This document shows positions 49,416 through 60,026 of a stretch of DNA of 64,000 nucleotides, one piece after another. The DNA is from Nannobrachium achirus (Eukaryota; Chordata; Actinopteri; Myctophiformes; Myctophidae). The translations under genes and the position numbers were made by a program. Under the pieces are notes generated by a model that was not told where the DNA came from, searched no databases, and saw only the letters and a list, made by a program, of their open reading frames with translations. Position 1 is the stretch's first letter; each line of letters starts with the position of its first letter. Where the stretch lies: NCBI GenBank assembly GCA_963921795.1, contig OY997656.1, forward strand, positions 60,384,871-60,448,870. The letters run 5' to 3'.

Positions 49416-49568
49416 CACGTGACGAGACAAGATGAAAGCACCCTCCTACCATGACCTCTGACCCCTGAGACCTTTTAAAGCACGGCGCTCCCTTTGAATA
49501 CAAAACATACAAATATACAAACATGCTCAGGGGAGAAACTAACTGGTAAATGCACCGGTGGACACAAT

Positions 49569-49689
<121 letters not shown>

Positions 49690-49730
49690 GCAGTAGAGTA
49701 GTGGTACGGCAAGCCAGCGAACAAAGATGT

Positions 49731-50274
49731 GCAGTCAGTCAGTCATTAAACCAGTCAGTCAGTCAGTCAGTCAGTCAGTCAGTCAGTCAGTCAGTCATTA
49801 AACCAGTCAGTCAGTCAGTCAGTCAGTCAGTCAGTCAGTCAGTCAGTCAGTCAGTCATTAAACCAGTCAGTCAGTCAGTCAGTCAGTCAGTCAGTCAGTC
49901 AGTCAGTCAGTCATTAAACCAGTCAGTCAGTCAGTCAGCAGTCAGTCAGTCAGTCAGTCAGTCAGTCAGTCAGTCAGTCAGTCAGTCAGTCAGTCAGTCA
50001 GTCATCAAACCAGTCAGTCAGTCAGTCAGTCAGTCAGTCAGTCAGTCAGTCAGTCAGTCAGTCAGTCAGTCAGTCATCAAACCAGTCAGTCAGTCAGTCA
50101 GTCAGTCAGTCAGTCAGTCAGTCAGTCAGTCAGTCAGTCAGTCAGTCAGTCATCAAACCAGTCAGTCAGTCAGTCAGTCAGTCAGTCAGTCAGTCAGTCA
50201 GTCAGTCAGTCAGTCAGTCAGTCAGTCAGTTATTAAACCAGTCAGTCAGTCAGTCAGTCAGTCAGTCAGTCAGA
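49731..50274. repeat. (CAGT)n tetranucleotide array with periodic ATTAAAC / ATCAAAC interruptions
   Basis: Runs of CAGT separated eight times by CATTAAACC or CATCAAACC. The interruptions are at fairly regular distances (about 50-80 bp), so blocks of CAGT plus interruption have themselves been duplicated. The long Ser-Gln-Ser-Val frame is an artefact of the repeat. Confidence 0.97.
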
Positions 50275-50360
50275 GTGTCTTTGAAAGCAGAGACAGAACA
50301 ACCAACATGCCAGCGTTGGACAGACAGTAAACAGGAAGGCAACCAATCAATGCCAGCGAG

Positions 50361-50361
<1 letters not shown>

Positions 50362-50459
<98 letters not shown>

Positions 50460-50532
50460 ACACAGACACACACACACACACACACACTCACACGCACCTG
50501 CGGACTCACACGCACGCATACACACACACACA

Positions 50533-50619
<87 letters not shown>

Positions 50620-50700
50620 ACACACACACACACACAGACACACACACACACACACACACACTCACACGCACCTGCGGACTCACACGCACGCATACACACA
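50362..50700. repeat. Compound (CA)n array with two GCACCTGCGG interruptions
   Basis: CA runs broken by GACA words. A distinctive segment, CTCACACGCACCTGCGGACT followed by CACACGCACGCATACACACA, occurs twice (about 50488 and 50661), showing a block duplication. Confidence 0.97.
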
Positions 50701-50774
50701 AACGCAAGCGTGCGCACGTACAGTTATGACACACTGCATGAGCTTACAACCTAATGAGACGTTACGCTGAGACA

Positions 50775-50794
50775 ATTATTATTATTATTATTAT
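50775..50794. repeat. (ATT)n microsatellite
   Basis: Six to seven ATT repeats. Confidence 0.9.
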
Positions 50795-50897
50795 ATTGTA
50801 CTAGAAGACCTTCAATCTAAAGGTCTTTAAACACCAGAGGCGTGAGGAATAAACCATGCGGAAATATGGATTGTGACGCTTGATCAGTGCTTGTGTT

Positions 50898-50967
50898 TAG
50901 GGAGGGGGAGGGGGAGGGAGGGGGAGGGGGGAGGGGGAGGGGGAGGGGGAGGGGGAGGGGGAGGGAA
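50898..50967 (+). repeat. (GGGGGA)n purine tract, G-quadruplex-prone
   Basis: At least ten runs of three to six G separated by single A over 70 bp, entirely purine on the plus strand. Confidence 0.95.
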
Positions 50968-51367
50968 TTCATCGCCCAAAAGAAATGCCCCGGGTGTTTA
51001 AAGACGTCTTAGAAAATAAATCCAAAACGTTAATCGTTAAAGAACACCATAAATACTTGATACCTTAACACAACACTGTATCTAATGAAATCTACACATG
51101 GACTGCATCACAGTAGCTGAATATTGATGTCAGCCCCGTACGAAGACACATTTTAAATGGGATTCAGTGAGCAGTTTCCTCATCGATTTACTCGGTCAAG
51201 CGTTAAATAGAAGCCACACCACAAATTGCACAGTATTTTAAAAGGACAACGTGGCAGTTTTTCAACAGATCTGTGCGTTCCTTGCATCTGGTGTGACGTT
51301 CAGGTTTCACTGTGACAACATTTTGCTGAGATATAAAGAACACCTGCCTCACGCTATTATTGGTCTC
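50968..51367. other. Unassigned sequence, no repeat recognised
   Basis: Relatively complex sequence, but no splice-flanked exon or known protein motif was found. The last eight bases, TTGGTCTC, are the target duplication of the following element. Confidence 0.35.
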
Positions 51368-52392
51368 CTGTGTTGGGGAAGTTACTTTGAAAGTGTAACT
51401 TGTACAGTTAGCCCTGCAAGGCCCAGCGTTGCTTTTTGCCAACATTTTTTTAATCATTTAAAAAAATATATATAATTAGTTTTCCTGTTCTTTTTTCACA
51501 TTAACATCACCATTAAATCCTATTGTTTAGTATTACAATGCCATTGGCCACGATATTTGCATATAAATACCCCCCACAGAGACTGACAATCACACCTCCC
51601 AGAGAAGTTCAAATTCTTGACGAACAACATCTCACTTTTTAACTGAAGCTATTCCTCACTAAAACATAAGTAACATGTGTAACATATGTACATGAATGTC
51701 TAGAACATGTACATATGTTATTATTGTGAAAAATATCCCCAAAATGCAGATTAGAGCATGATTTATGATTTATGGCTATAAAACCTTACAAAAAAAGTAA
51801 GTTTTAACATTACATTTTCCTGTGATTAGGACTCCTACAACACCATCTGATTCATTTATTTATTTATTTATTTTTTGGGGGGCAGTAGAAATTAATTGGG
51901 GTCTTGCAGGGTTAAAAGTAACTCACCGTGGCAGTAACTTGATCAAGTTAAAGTTATACCCCTGGAGAAATGTACCTTTAACTTATAAAGTTTCAAGTTA
52001 CATAGAAATTAGTAACTTGAGTAACTTGATTTACTTTTTTTTTTCAGCGTTAAATTGAGAATGTACATTTGGCTTACATGAAACAAAATATAATATCCTA
52101 CAAACAAAGTCAAATGCCAGCAGAAATATGCCTCTCAACTGAGTTTTATGTTTTATTTCAAAAAGGTTGACATTTTCTTTAGTAAACATCTGTGTTCCTA
52201 AAATAAAGTTAATCAAATAAGAAAATTATGATCTGTTGAGGACATTTGATCGTAAAATTATAACTTCGCTTGTAACTCAGTTACTTGACGAGTTAAAGAA
52301 ATATGAATGTAACCCAGTTACCAGCCAGTTACAGCAAAATGTAACTTAGTTATGTAACTCAGTTACATGTAACTTTAACTTCCCCAACACTG
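51368..52392. mobile_element. Non-autonomous hAT-like element, 1,025 bp
   Basis: Termini CTGTGTTGGGGAAGTTACTT and ACTTTAACTTCCCCAACACTG are inverted repeats matching the widespread fish hAT terminus CAGTGTTGGGGAAGTTA. Flanking octamers TTGGTCTC and TTGATCTC form an 8-bp target duplication with one mismatch, as expected for hAT. The interior is rich in GTAACT words and has no transposase. Truncated relative at 8452-8893. Confidence 0.85.
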
Positions 52393-52555
52393 TTGATCTC
52401 CTGGAATCAGAACATTAGGGTTATAGGATGGAAATCAGCCAGGATGTCCTTTTAGAGCAGACCTTTGGCCAGGTTTCACAAAGTGAAACAGTCAGGGCTT
52501 GGTCTCTACGACCATGTGTGAGCTACGATGGGGCTTGGTTAAATACATACTAGAG
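52393..52555. other. Unassigned sequence
   Basis: Nothing recognised besides the 8-bp target duplication at its start. Confidence 0.35.
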
Positions 52556-53200
52556 ATACTCATAGAAATACTAGACATACTTATTACAATACTAGAGATA
52601 CTTAATGTATACAAAGACTAGAACAACTCATGCAAATACTTATTAAAAGACAAGAAAGACTTATTCAAAGACTAAAGACATTATATTCAAATATTAGAAA
52701 GACGTATTGAAATACTAAAGCCATGTCCACATACTTAAGACTTATTCAAAGCCTAAGATGTATGCAAATACCAATGCCTTAAACATACTCTAAATACTTA
52801 TTCAAATACCAAAGACTTATTCAAATACTAAAGACTTATTCAAATATTAAAGACGTATTCAAATACAAAAGACTTATTCAAATACTAAACACTTATTCAA
52901 ATTCTAAAGACTTATTCAAATACCAAAAAGACTTAAGTAAATACTAAAGACTTATTCAAATACTAAAGATTTATTCAAATATTAAAGACTTGTTCAAATA
53001 CTAAATACTTATTCAAATTCTAAAGACTTATTCAAATACCAAAGACTTATTCAAATATTAAAGACTTATTCAAATATTAAAGACTTATTCAAATATTAAA
53101 GACTTATTCAAATACTAAATACTTATTCAAATACTAAAGACTTATTCAAATACCAAAGACTTATTCAAAGACTAGACAGACTCATTAAGAGACTAAGGAC
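52556..53200. repeat. 19-bp degenerate tandem repeat
   Basis: About 30 copies of CTTATTCAAATACTAAAGA with frequent substitutions and indels, cleaner in the centre (about 52800-53150) and decayed at both edges, as expected for an old array shrinking from its flanks. Confidence 0.93.
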
Positions 53201-53575
53201 TTATTCCGAAACACAAGACAACTTAATACATATTCAGACACCAAAGACTTCAAAGGGAACTAAATAATTCAGACCATAAAGACTTATATAAGACTTATAT
53301 AAGATATCAACAGGAATGTTTCCTGTTGAGATTGGCACATTTCACGCTGGCCCTATGATGTGCACTGCAATGTAGTTTCAAATGCACTGCATTGCAGGTG
53401 CTTTTTGAGAGTGTAAAAATAAGAAGACCTTCGTGACATGTGTGATCTGGGCAGCTTGCCCCAGGAAATGTGCCAATCTCAAAAGGAAACAACGGTATGG
53501 AGTCATCACTCATTAGAGCGCTAAAGAAGATGGCACAAATCACACCAGATTGAACCAGATTGAATCAGATTGAAC
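53201..53575. other. Probable intron sequence, nothing recognised
   Basis: No exon or repeat identified. CAGATTGAACCAGATTGAAT-type decamer repeats lead into the splice-junction minisatellite. Confidence 0.35.
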
Positions 53576-53578
53576 CAG

Positions 53579-53792
53579 ACAGAGACCACTCACCAGGGGG
53601 AGATGTCTAACCCTAACCCCAGATAGAGACCACTCACCAGGGTGAGATGTCTAACCCTAACCCCAGATAGAGACCACTCACCAGGGGGAGATGTCTCACC
53701 CTAACCCCAGACAGAGACCACTCACTGGGGGGAGATGTCTCACCCTAACCCCAGACAGAGACCACTCACCGGGGGGAGATGTTAGTAGAACC
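53579..53792 (-). repeat. ~44-bp minisatellite copied from the gria4 exon end and splice donor, 5 units
   Basis: Read on the gene strand, each unit contains ACATCTCCCC(C)C followed by GGTGAGTGGTCTCTGTCTGG and GGTTAGGGT. The first part matches the last coding bases of the adjacent exon plus its donor and first intron bases (ACATCTCCCCCCGGTGAGTA). Three units read CTGGTGAGT, one CAGTGAGT and one CCGGTGAGT; all keep a donor-like GTGAGT. The units are direct repeats, so no hairpin with the exon is expected. They lie within the first ~230 bp of the downstream intron. Confidence 0.88.
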
Positions 53793-53804
53793 AGAGACTA
53801 CTCA

Positions 53805-54259
<455 letters not shown>

Positions 54260-54554
54260 CATACATGGGCAACTAGCGGCCCGGGGGCCACATGCGGCCC
54301 CCACCTTCACTTAATGCGGACTGCAGGTTAATACAGGAATACTGATATATTATTGATTTCAGCTGTTACAATTCCAAACATGACCTGCTTTAATTACTTC
54401 AGTCTATATTAGTAGCTTAATGACTAGTATAGTAGTATTAAAATTAGTATTTTATGTCCATTGTTTTGTAGGTTCATAAAGTTAACATGAGTATATAACT
54501 AAATGCGTTCAATTAAAAAATAACAAAAAAATATTCAGGATTCCAATTCAAAAG

Positions 54555-54635
54555 AAGCAAACATAGCAGATCTACAAGCTCAAAACGCATCGCAGCGCGA
54601 TGCGTTTTGAGCTTGTAGATCGGCTATTTTTGCTT
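54555..54635. repeat. Long hairpin, ~39-bp arms (AGATCTACAAGC family)
   Basis: Left arm CAGATCTACAAGCTCAAAAC continuing to GCATCGC, 3-nt loop, right arm GCGATGC continuing to GTTTTGAGCTTGTAGATCGG, extended outward by AAGCAAACATAG / CTATTTTTGCTT. Only a few mismatches in 39 bp. Confidence 0.9.
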
Positions 54636-54648
54636 ATTTTGTATGAGA

Positions 54649-54961
54649 GCTCAGTGGCCTAGTGGTTTGAGTGTCCGCCCTGAGACTGGGAGATCGGGGT
54701 TCAAATCCCGGTCGGGTCATACCAAAGACTCTAAAAAATGGGACCCAATGCCTCCCTGCTTGGCACTCAGCATCAAGGGTTGGATTGGGGGTAAGTCCCT
54801 GCGACATACTAGTGTCATGTCCAGGGGGTGTACTTGTACATCAAAAAGCTGCCTCACGCTACAGAAACAGGAGATAGGCTCCTGCCCTATGAGCCTCATG
54901 GCTCGGCCGAGTCATATGGGACTCATGGCTCGGCAAGGCTTACTTACTTACTTTTTTTTAC
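54649..54961 (+). mobile_element. tRNA-derived SINE, tail (CTTA)n
   Basis: Head GCTCAGTGGCCTAGTGGTTT and GGGGTTCAAATCCCGGTCGG carries A and B boxes. The body GGGACCCAATGCCTCCCTGC matches the SINE at 5211, but the 3' part differs and ends ACTTACTTACTTT. A 9-bp target duplication, TGTATGAGA, lies at 54640-54648 and 54962-54970. Confidence 0.9.
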
Positions 54962-55076
54962 TGTATGAGATATGCAAGTCTTTTTGTATATCAATATGCA
55001 ATGTGGCCCTCTGGAGTGAAGGTGGAAATATAGTGGCCCTCGCCATCATCAGAAGTTGCCCACCCCTGAACTAAAG

Positions 55077-55667
55077 TCGACAAGTCGACTCAGACGACTT
55101 CATTACACAAGTCGCCTCCCACCAGAGATAGTTGAACTAGCAGTTGGATAGAGACACACCCGCGCCTACAAATTCACGCCCAATATTGAGACAGCGCCCC
55201 CACTCTGGGTAAGGGAGAACGGTGTACTGCAATTCTTGGCCATCTGGCCAGTGATGTATGTCGGACCAGTTACCCATATATGGAGATCCATGTACTGTAT
55301 ATAGTACATCCCTTTTATGCCCATACATGGAGATCCCTGTCTGAGCCAGCCACACAGATATGGGCTGTCTTCCTCCATATATGGGCATTCCCATATGAAG
55401 TCCTGTTAGATATGGGCTTAATATTGATGACATCAGGGATCTCCGGATATGGGCATAACAGGGATTCTGTTAGAGTGGTTCCCATGACATCACATCTTAC
55501 AATATATTTTATGCCCATACATGGAGATCCCTATCTGAACCAGCCATGTCTTGGCCATCTGGCCAGTGATATACAGTATATCGATGATATCATATAAGAT
55601 GGTATTTGAAATGAGAACGAGAAATCGTCGCCGTCGGCCAGACATCTCTTATCTCCATCTTGTGTGT
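55077..55667. repeat. Diverged repeats with CCATACATGGAGATCCCT words
   Basis: Segments GCCCATACATGGAGATCCCT and TTGGCCATCTGGCCAGTGAT each recur (near 55319 and 55513; 55237 and 55553). CCATATATGGGC-type palindromes lie between them. The arrangement suggests an old partly inverted duplication. No gene. Confidence 0.55.
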
Positions 55668-56360
55668 TTTTTATTCTTTTATCCTACAATATTTTTACAC
55701 TTTTCTCACCCGGTGCCAACTGCCTATAAGCTGTAATCCAGGGCTCTGCTCTCCCTCTGCCAAGCTGAACTGAGCTCATGCTTCCTTCAGTGCATGAGGA
55801 GTGAGCAGGCCGCTTCTTATCACCTGACTGCCTCCCCCCAGGCTGGCCAGGGGGAGGCAGTATATTAGGTTGTTAGTGTTGGTAGTTTCTGAGTATTTTG
55901 CTTTGTTTAACAATGACAGTGAGATACTTGTTTGCACTAACTAGCATTGACTGCTATGGTCTCTTTTGCAAGACACTTTATGTATATATACTTATATATT
56001 ATTTGCCCCCTCTATTGATGCACCTTCTCTTTATTGGTACTGTACTGCTCTTGTCTTTGTTTTTGTTTTTTTCCCTCTTATCTATCTTTTCTTACGTCTC
56101 TGTAACTTTGTAAATAACTGTATACTGCTGCGCTACTTCTGGACAACTGAATTTCCCCCTTGGGATAATAAAGGTATCTATCTATCTATCTATCTATCTA
56201 TCAGTATTTTTTTTTGAGGGCAGCTACCCTAAGAGACAAAGGGAGAACATGCAAACTCAAAACAAAAAAGACCCTTTCGCCGACCCCACCTAGGGTGTGG
56301 GCGCTGATGGAGGAGAGAACACGCCTCCAGCCCCCTGTGGGAATCGAACCCAGGCCACTA
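55668..56360 (-). mobile_element. SINE of the same family as 36644-37026, split by a LINE insertion
   Basis: Minus-strand body and B box (GGGTTCGATTCCCACA), the TGCATGTTCTCCCTTTG motif and the CCCCCTGGCCAGCC region correspond to the SINE in the 28-kb element. The A-box side of the head is unrecognisable. A LINE 3' end interrupts it at 55864-56201. Confidence 0.8.
55864..56201 (+). mobile_element. LINE 3' end with (ATCT)n tail, inserted in a SINE
   Basis: Plus-strand copy of the 3' untranslated region found on the minus strand at 41169-41510 (shared words include AACAATGACAGTGAGATACT and CTTTATTGGTACTGTACTGC). It ends AATTTCCCCCTTGGGATAAT and (CTAT)n. The hexamer CAGTAT on both sides (55858-55863, 56202-56207) is the target duplication. 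No coding part remains. Confidence 0.85.
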
Positions 56361-56474
56361 TTGCTATTCATTAAGGGGGGTGGGGGTCTTGTGTGTCCTA
56401 TGCACTCATTTTACTCAAAGACATCACATTCAATGGAAATATCTTGACAATATTAGGAGATACATCACATGTGT

Positions 56475-56567
56475 CACCCTCCCCTCCCCTCCCCTCCCCT
56501 CACCTCTCCTCTCCTCTCCTCTCCTCTCCTCTCCTCTCCTCTCCTCTCCTCTCCTCTCCTCTCCTCC
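56475..56567. repeat. (CTCTC)n / (CCCCT)n polypyrimidine tract
   Basis: About 18 pentamer units, all pyrimidine on the plus strand with mirror symmetry, so capable of triplex (H-DNA) formation. A C run follows at 56569-56581. Confidence 0.95.
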
Positions 56568-56647
56568 AACCCCCCCCCCCCATCTGTGTTTCATCTCTGG
56601 ATTGCGTTCCTCTCCACCGAATCTCAGAGTGATTGAGTTTGTACAGA

Positions 56648-56763
<116 letters not shown>

Positions 56764-56819
56764 AACCCAGGAGAGATTTAAACCTGATTTACACATTTTT
56801 ACGGCGTCGTTGCGTTGCC

Positions 56820-56898
56820 AAAAAATAGCCGACGCACAACAAGCCTCACAAAGCTGTGGACACGCGGCGCTGTGAAGCTTGAGGCTCGGCTATTTTTA
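56820..56898. repeat. Hairpin with AAAAATAGCCGA / TCGGCTATTTTT ends
   Basis: Imperfect stem with outer arms AAAAATAGCCGA and TCGGCTATTTTT and inner arms AAGCCTCACAAAGC and GCTGTGAAGCTTGAGGC. A diverged relative of the AGATCTACAAGC hairpin family. Confidence 0.75.
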
Positions 56899-57086
56899 GA
56901 CCCGCGGCGCGATGCGGCGCGGCACACCCCTCGTACGGCCAAACATAAATCTGACTTCATTTTCTTTTCTTTTCTTTTTTCTACCCAGAACTCCCGGGAG
57001 GAAATCACAGAGGATGAGGAGAATAAAATGCAGAGAAAAAGGGAAATATGCTGACCACGACAGAAAGACAGGAATAAGACGTGATA

Positions 57087-57088
<2 letters not shown>
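56899..57088. other. Spacer between inverted microsatellites
   Basis: No gene recognised. Apparent long frames on both strands owe their length to the flanking dinucleotide repeats. Confidence 0.4.

Positions 57089-57155
<67 letters not shown>
57089..57155. repeat. (AG)n microsatellite
   Basis: Over 30 AG repeats, all purine. Confidence 0.97.
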
Positions 57156-57164
<9 letters not shown>

Positions 57165-57187
57165 CGCTGAGAGAGACAGAAAAGTGT

Positions 57188-57188
<1 letters not shown>

Positions 57189-57279
<91 letters not shown>
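57189..57279. repeat. (CA)n microsatellite
   Basis: About 45 CA repeats, followed by a C run at 57305-57320. Confidence 0.97.
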
Positions 57280-57283
<4 letters not shown>

Positions 57284-57320
57284 AGCCCCCCTGAGGGCAG
57301 ATATCCCCCCCCCCCCCCCC

Positions 57321-57645
57321 AAACCAGATTAGCGTTGGGTGGCTTAAGAAGACGAACGAAGGAACAAACGAAGGAACGCACTTCCCTCTCCGACCGACCT
57401 CGTCTGGGGATGGAGCGAGCGCAACGACGTACGCACCAACGCACCAACGCACGCCGCCGGGGGAGCGAGAGAGCGATAATCTGCCCCGAAGAAATTAAAC
57501 TTTCATTATTGGCCCCCGACACCTCGTGAAGAGAGGGAACGTGGAGGAGGAGGAGAAGAAGAAAGGAGGGAGAGAAAGAAAAAGAAGAGAGAGAAGAGAT
57601 TTAATCAATTTAGGCCTATAATTATTGGATGCTTTAACTATAAAA
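57321..57645. other. Unassigned, purine-rich in second half
   Basis: Contains CGAACGAAGGAACAAACGAA near 57353 and a GAGGAGGAGGAGAAGAAG purine tract near 57542. No gene recognised. Confidence 0.35.
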
Positions 57646-57690
57646 AAAATAGCAGATATACAAGCTCGAGCTTGTAGATCTGCTATATTT
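57646..57690. repeat. Near-perfect loop-less palindrome (AGATCTACAAGC family)
   Basis: Arms AATAGCAGATATACAAGCTC and GAGCTTGTAGATCTGCTATA meet directly at CTCGAG. One mismatch in the core. Confidence 0.9.
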
Positions 57691-57985
57691 GAAAAAGTCG
57701 TGAAAATTTGTGCAAATCTTTGAATATATGTATTTTCAAAGCGAACGTTTGGTAACTAAAATTTTGCTTCTGGGTGGTCCCTGGAACTAAATATTTTGAG
57801 ATGGGGGTCCGTGGCCAAATAAATATCAGTTTGGGGGTCCTTCACATGAAAAGGTTTGAGAACCACTGACATAGTAGTCTCTCAAGAACAGACTGACTGA
57901 GCTCCAGTTAAGTGAAAAGGACCTTTTCTTTGACGATGGCTGGCCAGATTGCTGACATAGAAACATAGTTTTTTTTTTTTTTACT
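57691..57985. other. hAT-like 3' end and unassigned sequence
   Basis: GGGGGTCC repeats and GAAAAGGTTTGAGAACCACTG (57849-57869) are typical of the 3' terminus of fish hAT-like elements. The matching left end was not identified. Confidence 0.5.
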
Positions 57986-58045
57986 CAAAAAATAGCAGAT
58001 CTACAAGCTCGCAGCGCGCTGTGAGCTTGTATATCTGCTATTTTT
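57986..58045. repeat. Hairpin (AGATCTACAAGC family)
   Basis: Arms AAAATAGCAGATCTACAAGC and GCTTGTATATCTGCTATTTT with a GC-rich TCGCAGCGCGCTGTGA centre that is itself self-complementary. Confidence 0.9.
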
Positions 58046-58650
58046 CAATAGTTAAAGCATAAAATAATGATACACAATAATGTGTACCCGTTCTGAATGA
58101 TTTAAGCTTCTTTCGTCCTCAGCGGAAAAAAGATGTCTCTTAAGTTGACAGGCGTGGAGGAGCATACTGTAGTGCTGCTGGTGGCAGCTCTGCTGGGGTG
58201 ACGTGACACATTCTGGGCCCCGGGGTGCCCCTCCACCTTGGGCCCCAGTAACTCAGTCCCACGTCCCCCCCCCCCCCCCCCCCTGAGTGGCAGCTCTGCT
58301 GTGGTGGCTCTTCTTCCCTGAACAGAAAGCTGAGGTCCTGATTGGTCACTAAGCGAGGGTCTTAGTGGGGAGAGAAAGAGAGTGTCAGACGCCCAGGGCT
58401 TCTCAGGGCTCTGCTCTGTGCCCTGCGTTGAAGCCCAGGAGAAAAGGAGAAAAGCCAGTGTGTCGCGCTAAGCCCCGGAACGCAGCGTCTTAGCGCTCTG
58501 TAAAGAAGACCTTCAGATGCTCTCAACCTTGCATTCATCATCGTTTTGTCCTCCTCAATACTCGTTGTGAGAGACACACTACGGTTGCACCGTTTCTGTC
58601 TCTCTCTCTCTGTGTCTCAGAGGACACAAGGACACCTAAAGCCTACCAGG
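58046..58650. other. Unassigned sequence
   Basis: A C run at 58266-58282 and a short direct repeat (GGCAGCTCTGCTG at 58184 and 58289) are seen. No exon with splice sites or known protein motif was identified. Confidence 0.35.
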
Positions 58651-58724
58651 CCTCATCCTAACCCTCATCCTAACCCTCATCCTAACCCTCATCCTAACCC
58701 TCATCCTAACCCTCATCCTAACCT
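58651..58724. repeat. 12-bp telomere-like minisatellite
   Basis: Six copies of CCTCATCCTAAC. It resembles, but is not, the vertebrate telomere hexamer. Confidence 0.93.
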
Positions 58725-58780
58725 TAGCTTCCACTGTGGTCTGAAGACTCAGCTCTTCAGACTCCACCTCAGCCCTTAAC
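58725..58780 (+). mobile_element. L2-type LINE fragment, extreme C-terminus
   Basis: Encodes FHCGLKTQLFRLHL, equivalent to FRRGLKTHLFRLHL at the end of the L2 fragment near 38150. Only this short piece remains. Confidence 0.65.
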
Positions 58781-58824
58781 TGGTAGTTATTGATGCCAGA
58801 ACAATGGCTTCTCTTTTGCTCATT

Positions 58825-59003
58825 GACCAGACATAGGCCTGGTCCTGGTCCACACCAAGACCAGGACCAGGACCAGACATAGGCCTGGTCCTGGTCCACA
58901 CCAAGACCAGGACCAGGACCAGACATAGGCCTGGTCCTGGTCCACACCAAGACCAGGACCAGGACCAGACATAGGCCTGGTCCTGGTCCACACCAAGACC
59001 AAT
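58825..59003. repeat. 46-bp minisatellite, about 4 copies, internally palindromic
   Basis: Units contain AGACATAGGCCTGGTCCTGG then TCCACACCAAGACCAGGACC. CCTGGTCCTGGTC and GACCAGGACCAGG within each unit are complementary, so every unit can form a hairpin. Confidence 0.95.
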
Positions 59004-59041
59004 CACAAACTAATTCCACCTCCCGGGTTGCCCCTCTATGC

Positions 59042-59585
59042 CAGGGGTTCCCATTTGTTTTCGTCTCAGGGCACCCCATAAATATTTGTTTTAATCTGAG
59101 GCACCCCTACATTATAATTCTCACTCCCAGCACCTTATATTTATAGCATATCGTCGTTGTCGGGTGGAAACCTTGTATGTCCAAAACCGTTCGTTTTGTA
59201 TTTATCATCTATAAAATGTACTTAACTAGTGAAAACAGCAGATCTACAAGCACACAACGCCTCACATTGCGAGGCGTTGTGTGCTTGTAGATCTGCTGTT
59301 TTCACTAGTTTTGTGCGACAGTCTTGTATGAAGAAGCAGGGCAAAAGACATGGAGAGATACAAGGTTTCTGCCCGACAGTGACGATATTTTAGTGATTAT
59401 GTTGCGAGGAAAACGTTGAGATAACAGCCATTTTGGTTAGAACTGACTGAAAATAACTTTGTACTTCAAGTTTAAAATGATAGTAAATATTTTTTCAAGT
59501 GTCCAAATAAATTCCAAATATTATCAAATGATGTCGCAGCACCCCTGGACTGCCGTCACGGCACCCCAGAGGCAGCTCCACTAAT
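59042..59585. mobile_element. hAT-like element, incomplete
   Basis: Left end CAGGGGTTCCCATTTGTTTT and internal GGCACCCC words (59073, 59097, 59560) match the style of fish hAT ends. The right end is unclear, probably cut by the following LINE fragment. It contains the perfect hairpin 59224-59310. Confidence 0.5.
59224..59310. repeat. Perfect 40-bp-arm hairpin (AGATCTACAAGC family)
   Basis: Left arm 59224-59263 (starting AACTAGTGAAAACAGCAGAT) and right arm 59271-59310 are exact reverse complements over all 40 bases, around the loop ACATTGC. This is the longest and best-preserved member in the window. Confidence 0.97.
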
Positions 59586-60026
59586 CATCATCAACGTAGA
59601 TTTAACACTAAACGAGGCTCTAACTCGTTCTCCTGCTACACCATCAACATGTGGAACGCCCTTCCACAAGCCCTAAAGGACAGCAAATCCCTAGCCTCCT
59701 TCAAAATTGGTATGAAAAGTCACCTTCAGACAGCTGCTACCCGTGACTTGTAAATAGACTAAGCCCCCATGCTCCCCCCCCCCCCTTTTTCTCTTTTTTT
59801 GTTTTTGATGTTATGCTTTTGAAACTGATATTATCCTAGATAAAGTACTATGTTCTATCCGTCTGTCTTTCAATGTTATATGAGATACTTAAAGTGTGGT
59901 TCCTGTGGAAATAAGCCTCGGCTTTCTAGGATCTCCTTTTAGTTGACCTTGTACCAGTGATTTGTACTGTCATGAAACTGTACTTTTTTCTATTGCAAAC
60001 TTCTAATAAATTCTTCAATCAATCAA
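59586..60026 (+). pseudogene. Non-LTR retrotransposon 3' end, (ATCA)n-tail family, copy 2
   Basis: Encodes SFSCYTINMWNALPQALK and SLASFKIGMKSHLQTAAT, then stop, corresponding to the end of the frame at 39491-39976. The 3' untranslated sequence shares TTGTACCAGTGA, CTGTCATGAA and GCAAACTTCTAATAAA, and ends TTCAATCAATCAAT. Strongly 5'-truncated. Confidence 0.85.

Larger units (their letters stand above)
54260..55068. mobile_element. hAT-like element with nested hairpin and SINE, 809 bp
   Basis: Left end CATACATGGGCAACTAGCGG and right end AGAAGTTGCCCACCCCTG resemble the CAGGGGTGGGCAACT terminus of hAT/Charlie-type elements. Both ends carry GGCCC words next to the terminus. Flanks AACTAGGG and AACTAAAG form a likely 8-bp duplication with two mismatches. 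It contains the hairpin 54555-54635 and the SINE 54649-54961. No transposase. Confidence 0.7.

Noticed and set aside
53301..53545. Possible additional gria4 exon on the minus strand (78-codon frame)
   Set aside because: The product lacks any M3 or S2 motif of AMPA receptors and has no convincing splice sites.
56799..57529. Long frames on both strands (Cys-Val, Leu-Ser, Arg-Glu and Thr-His repeats)
   Set aside because: Products of GT, CT, AG and CA dinucleotide tracts; opposite strands open simultaneously, as expected for simple repeats.
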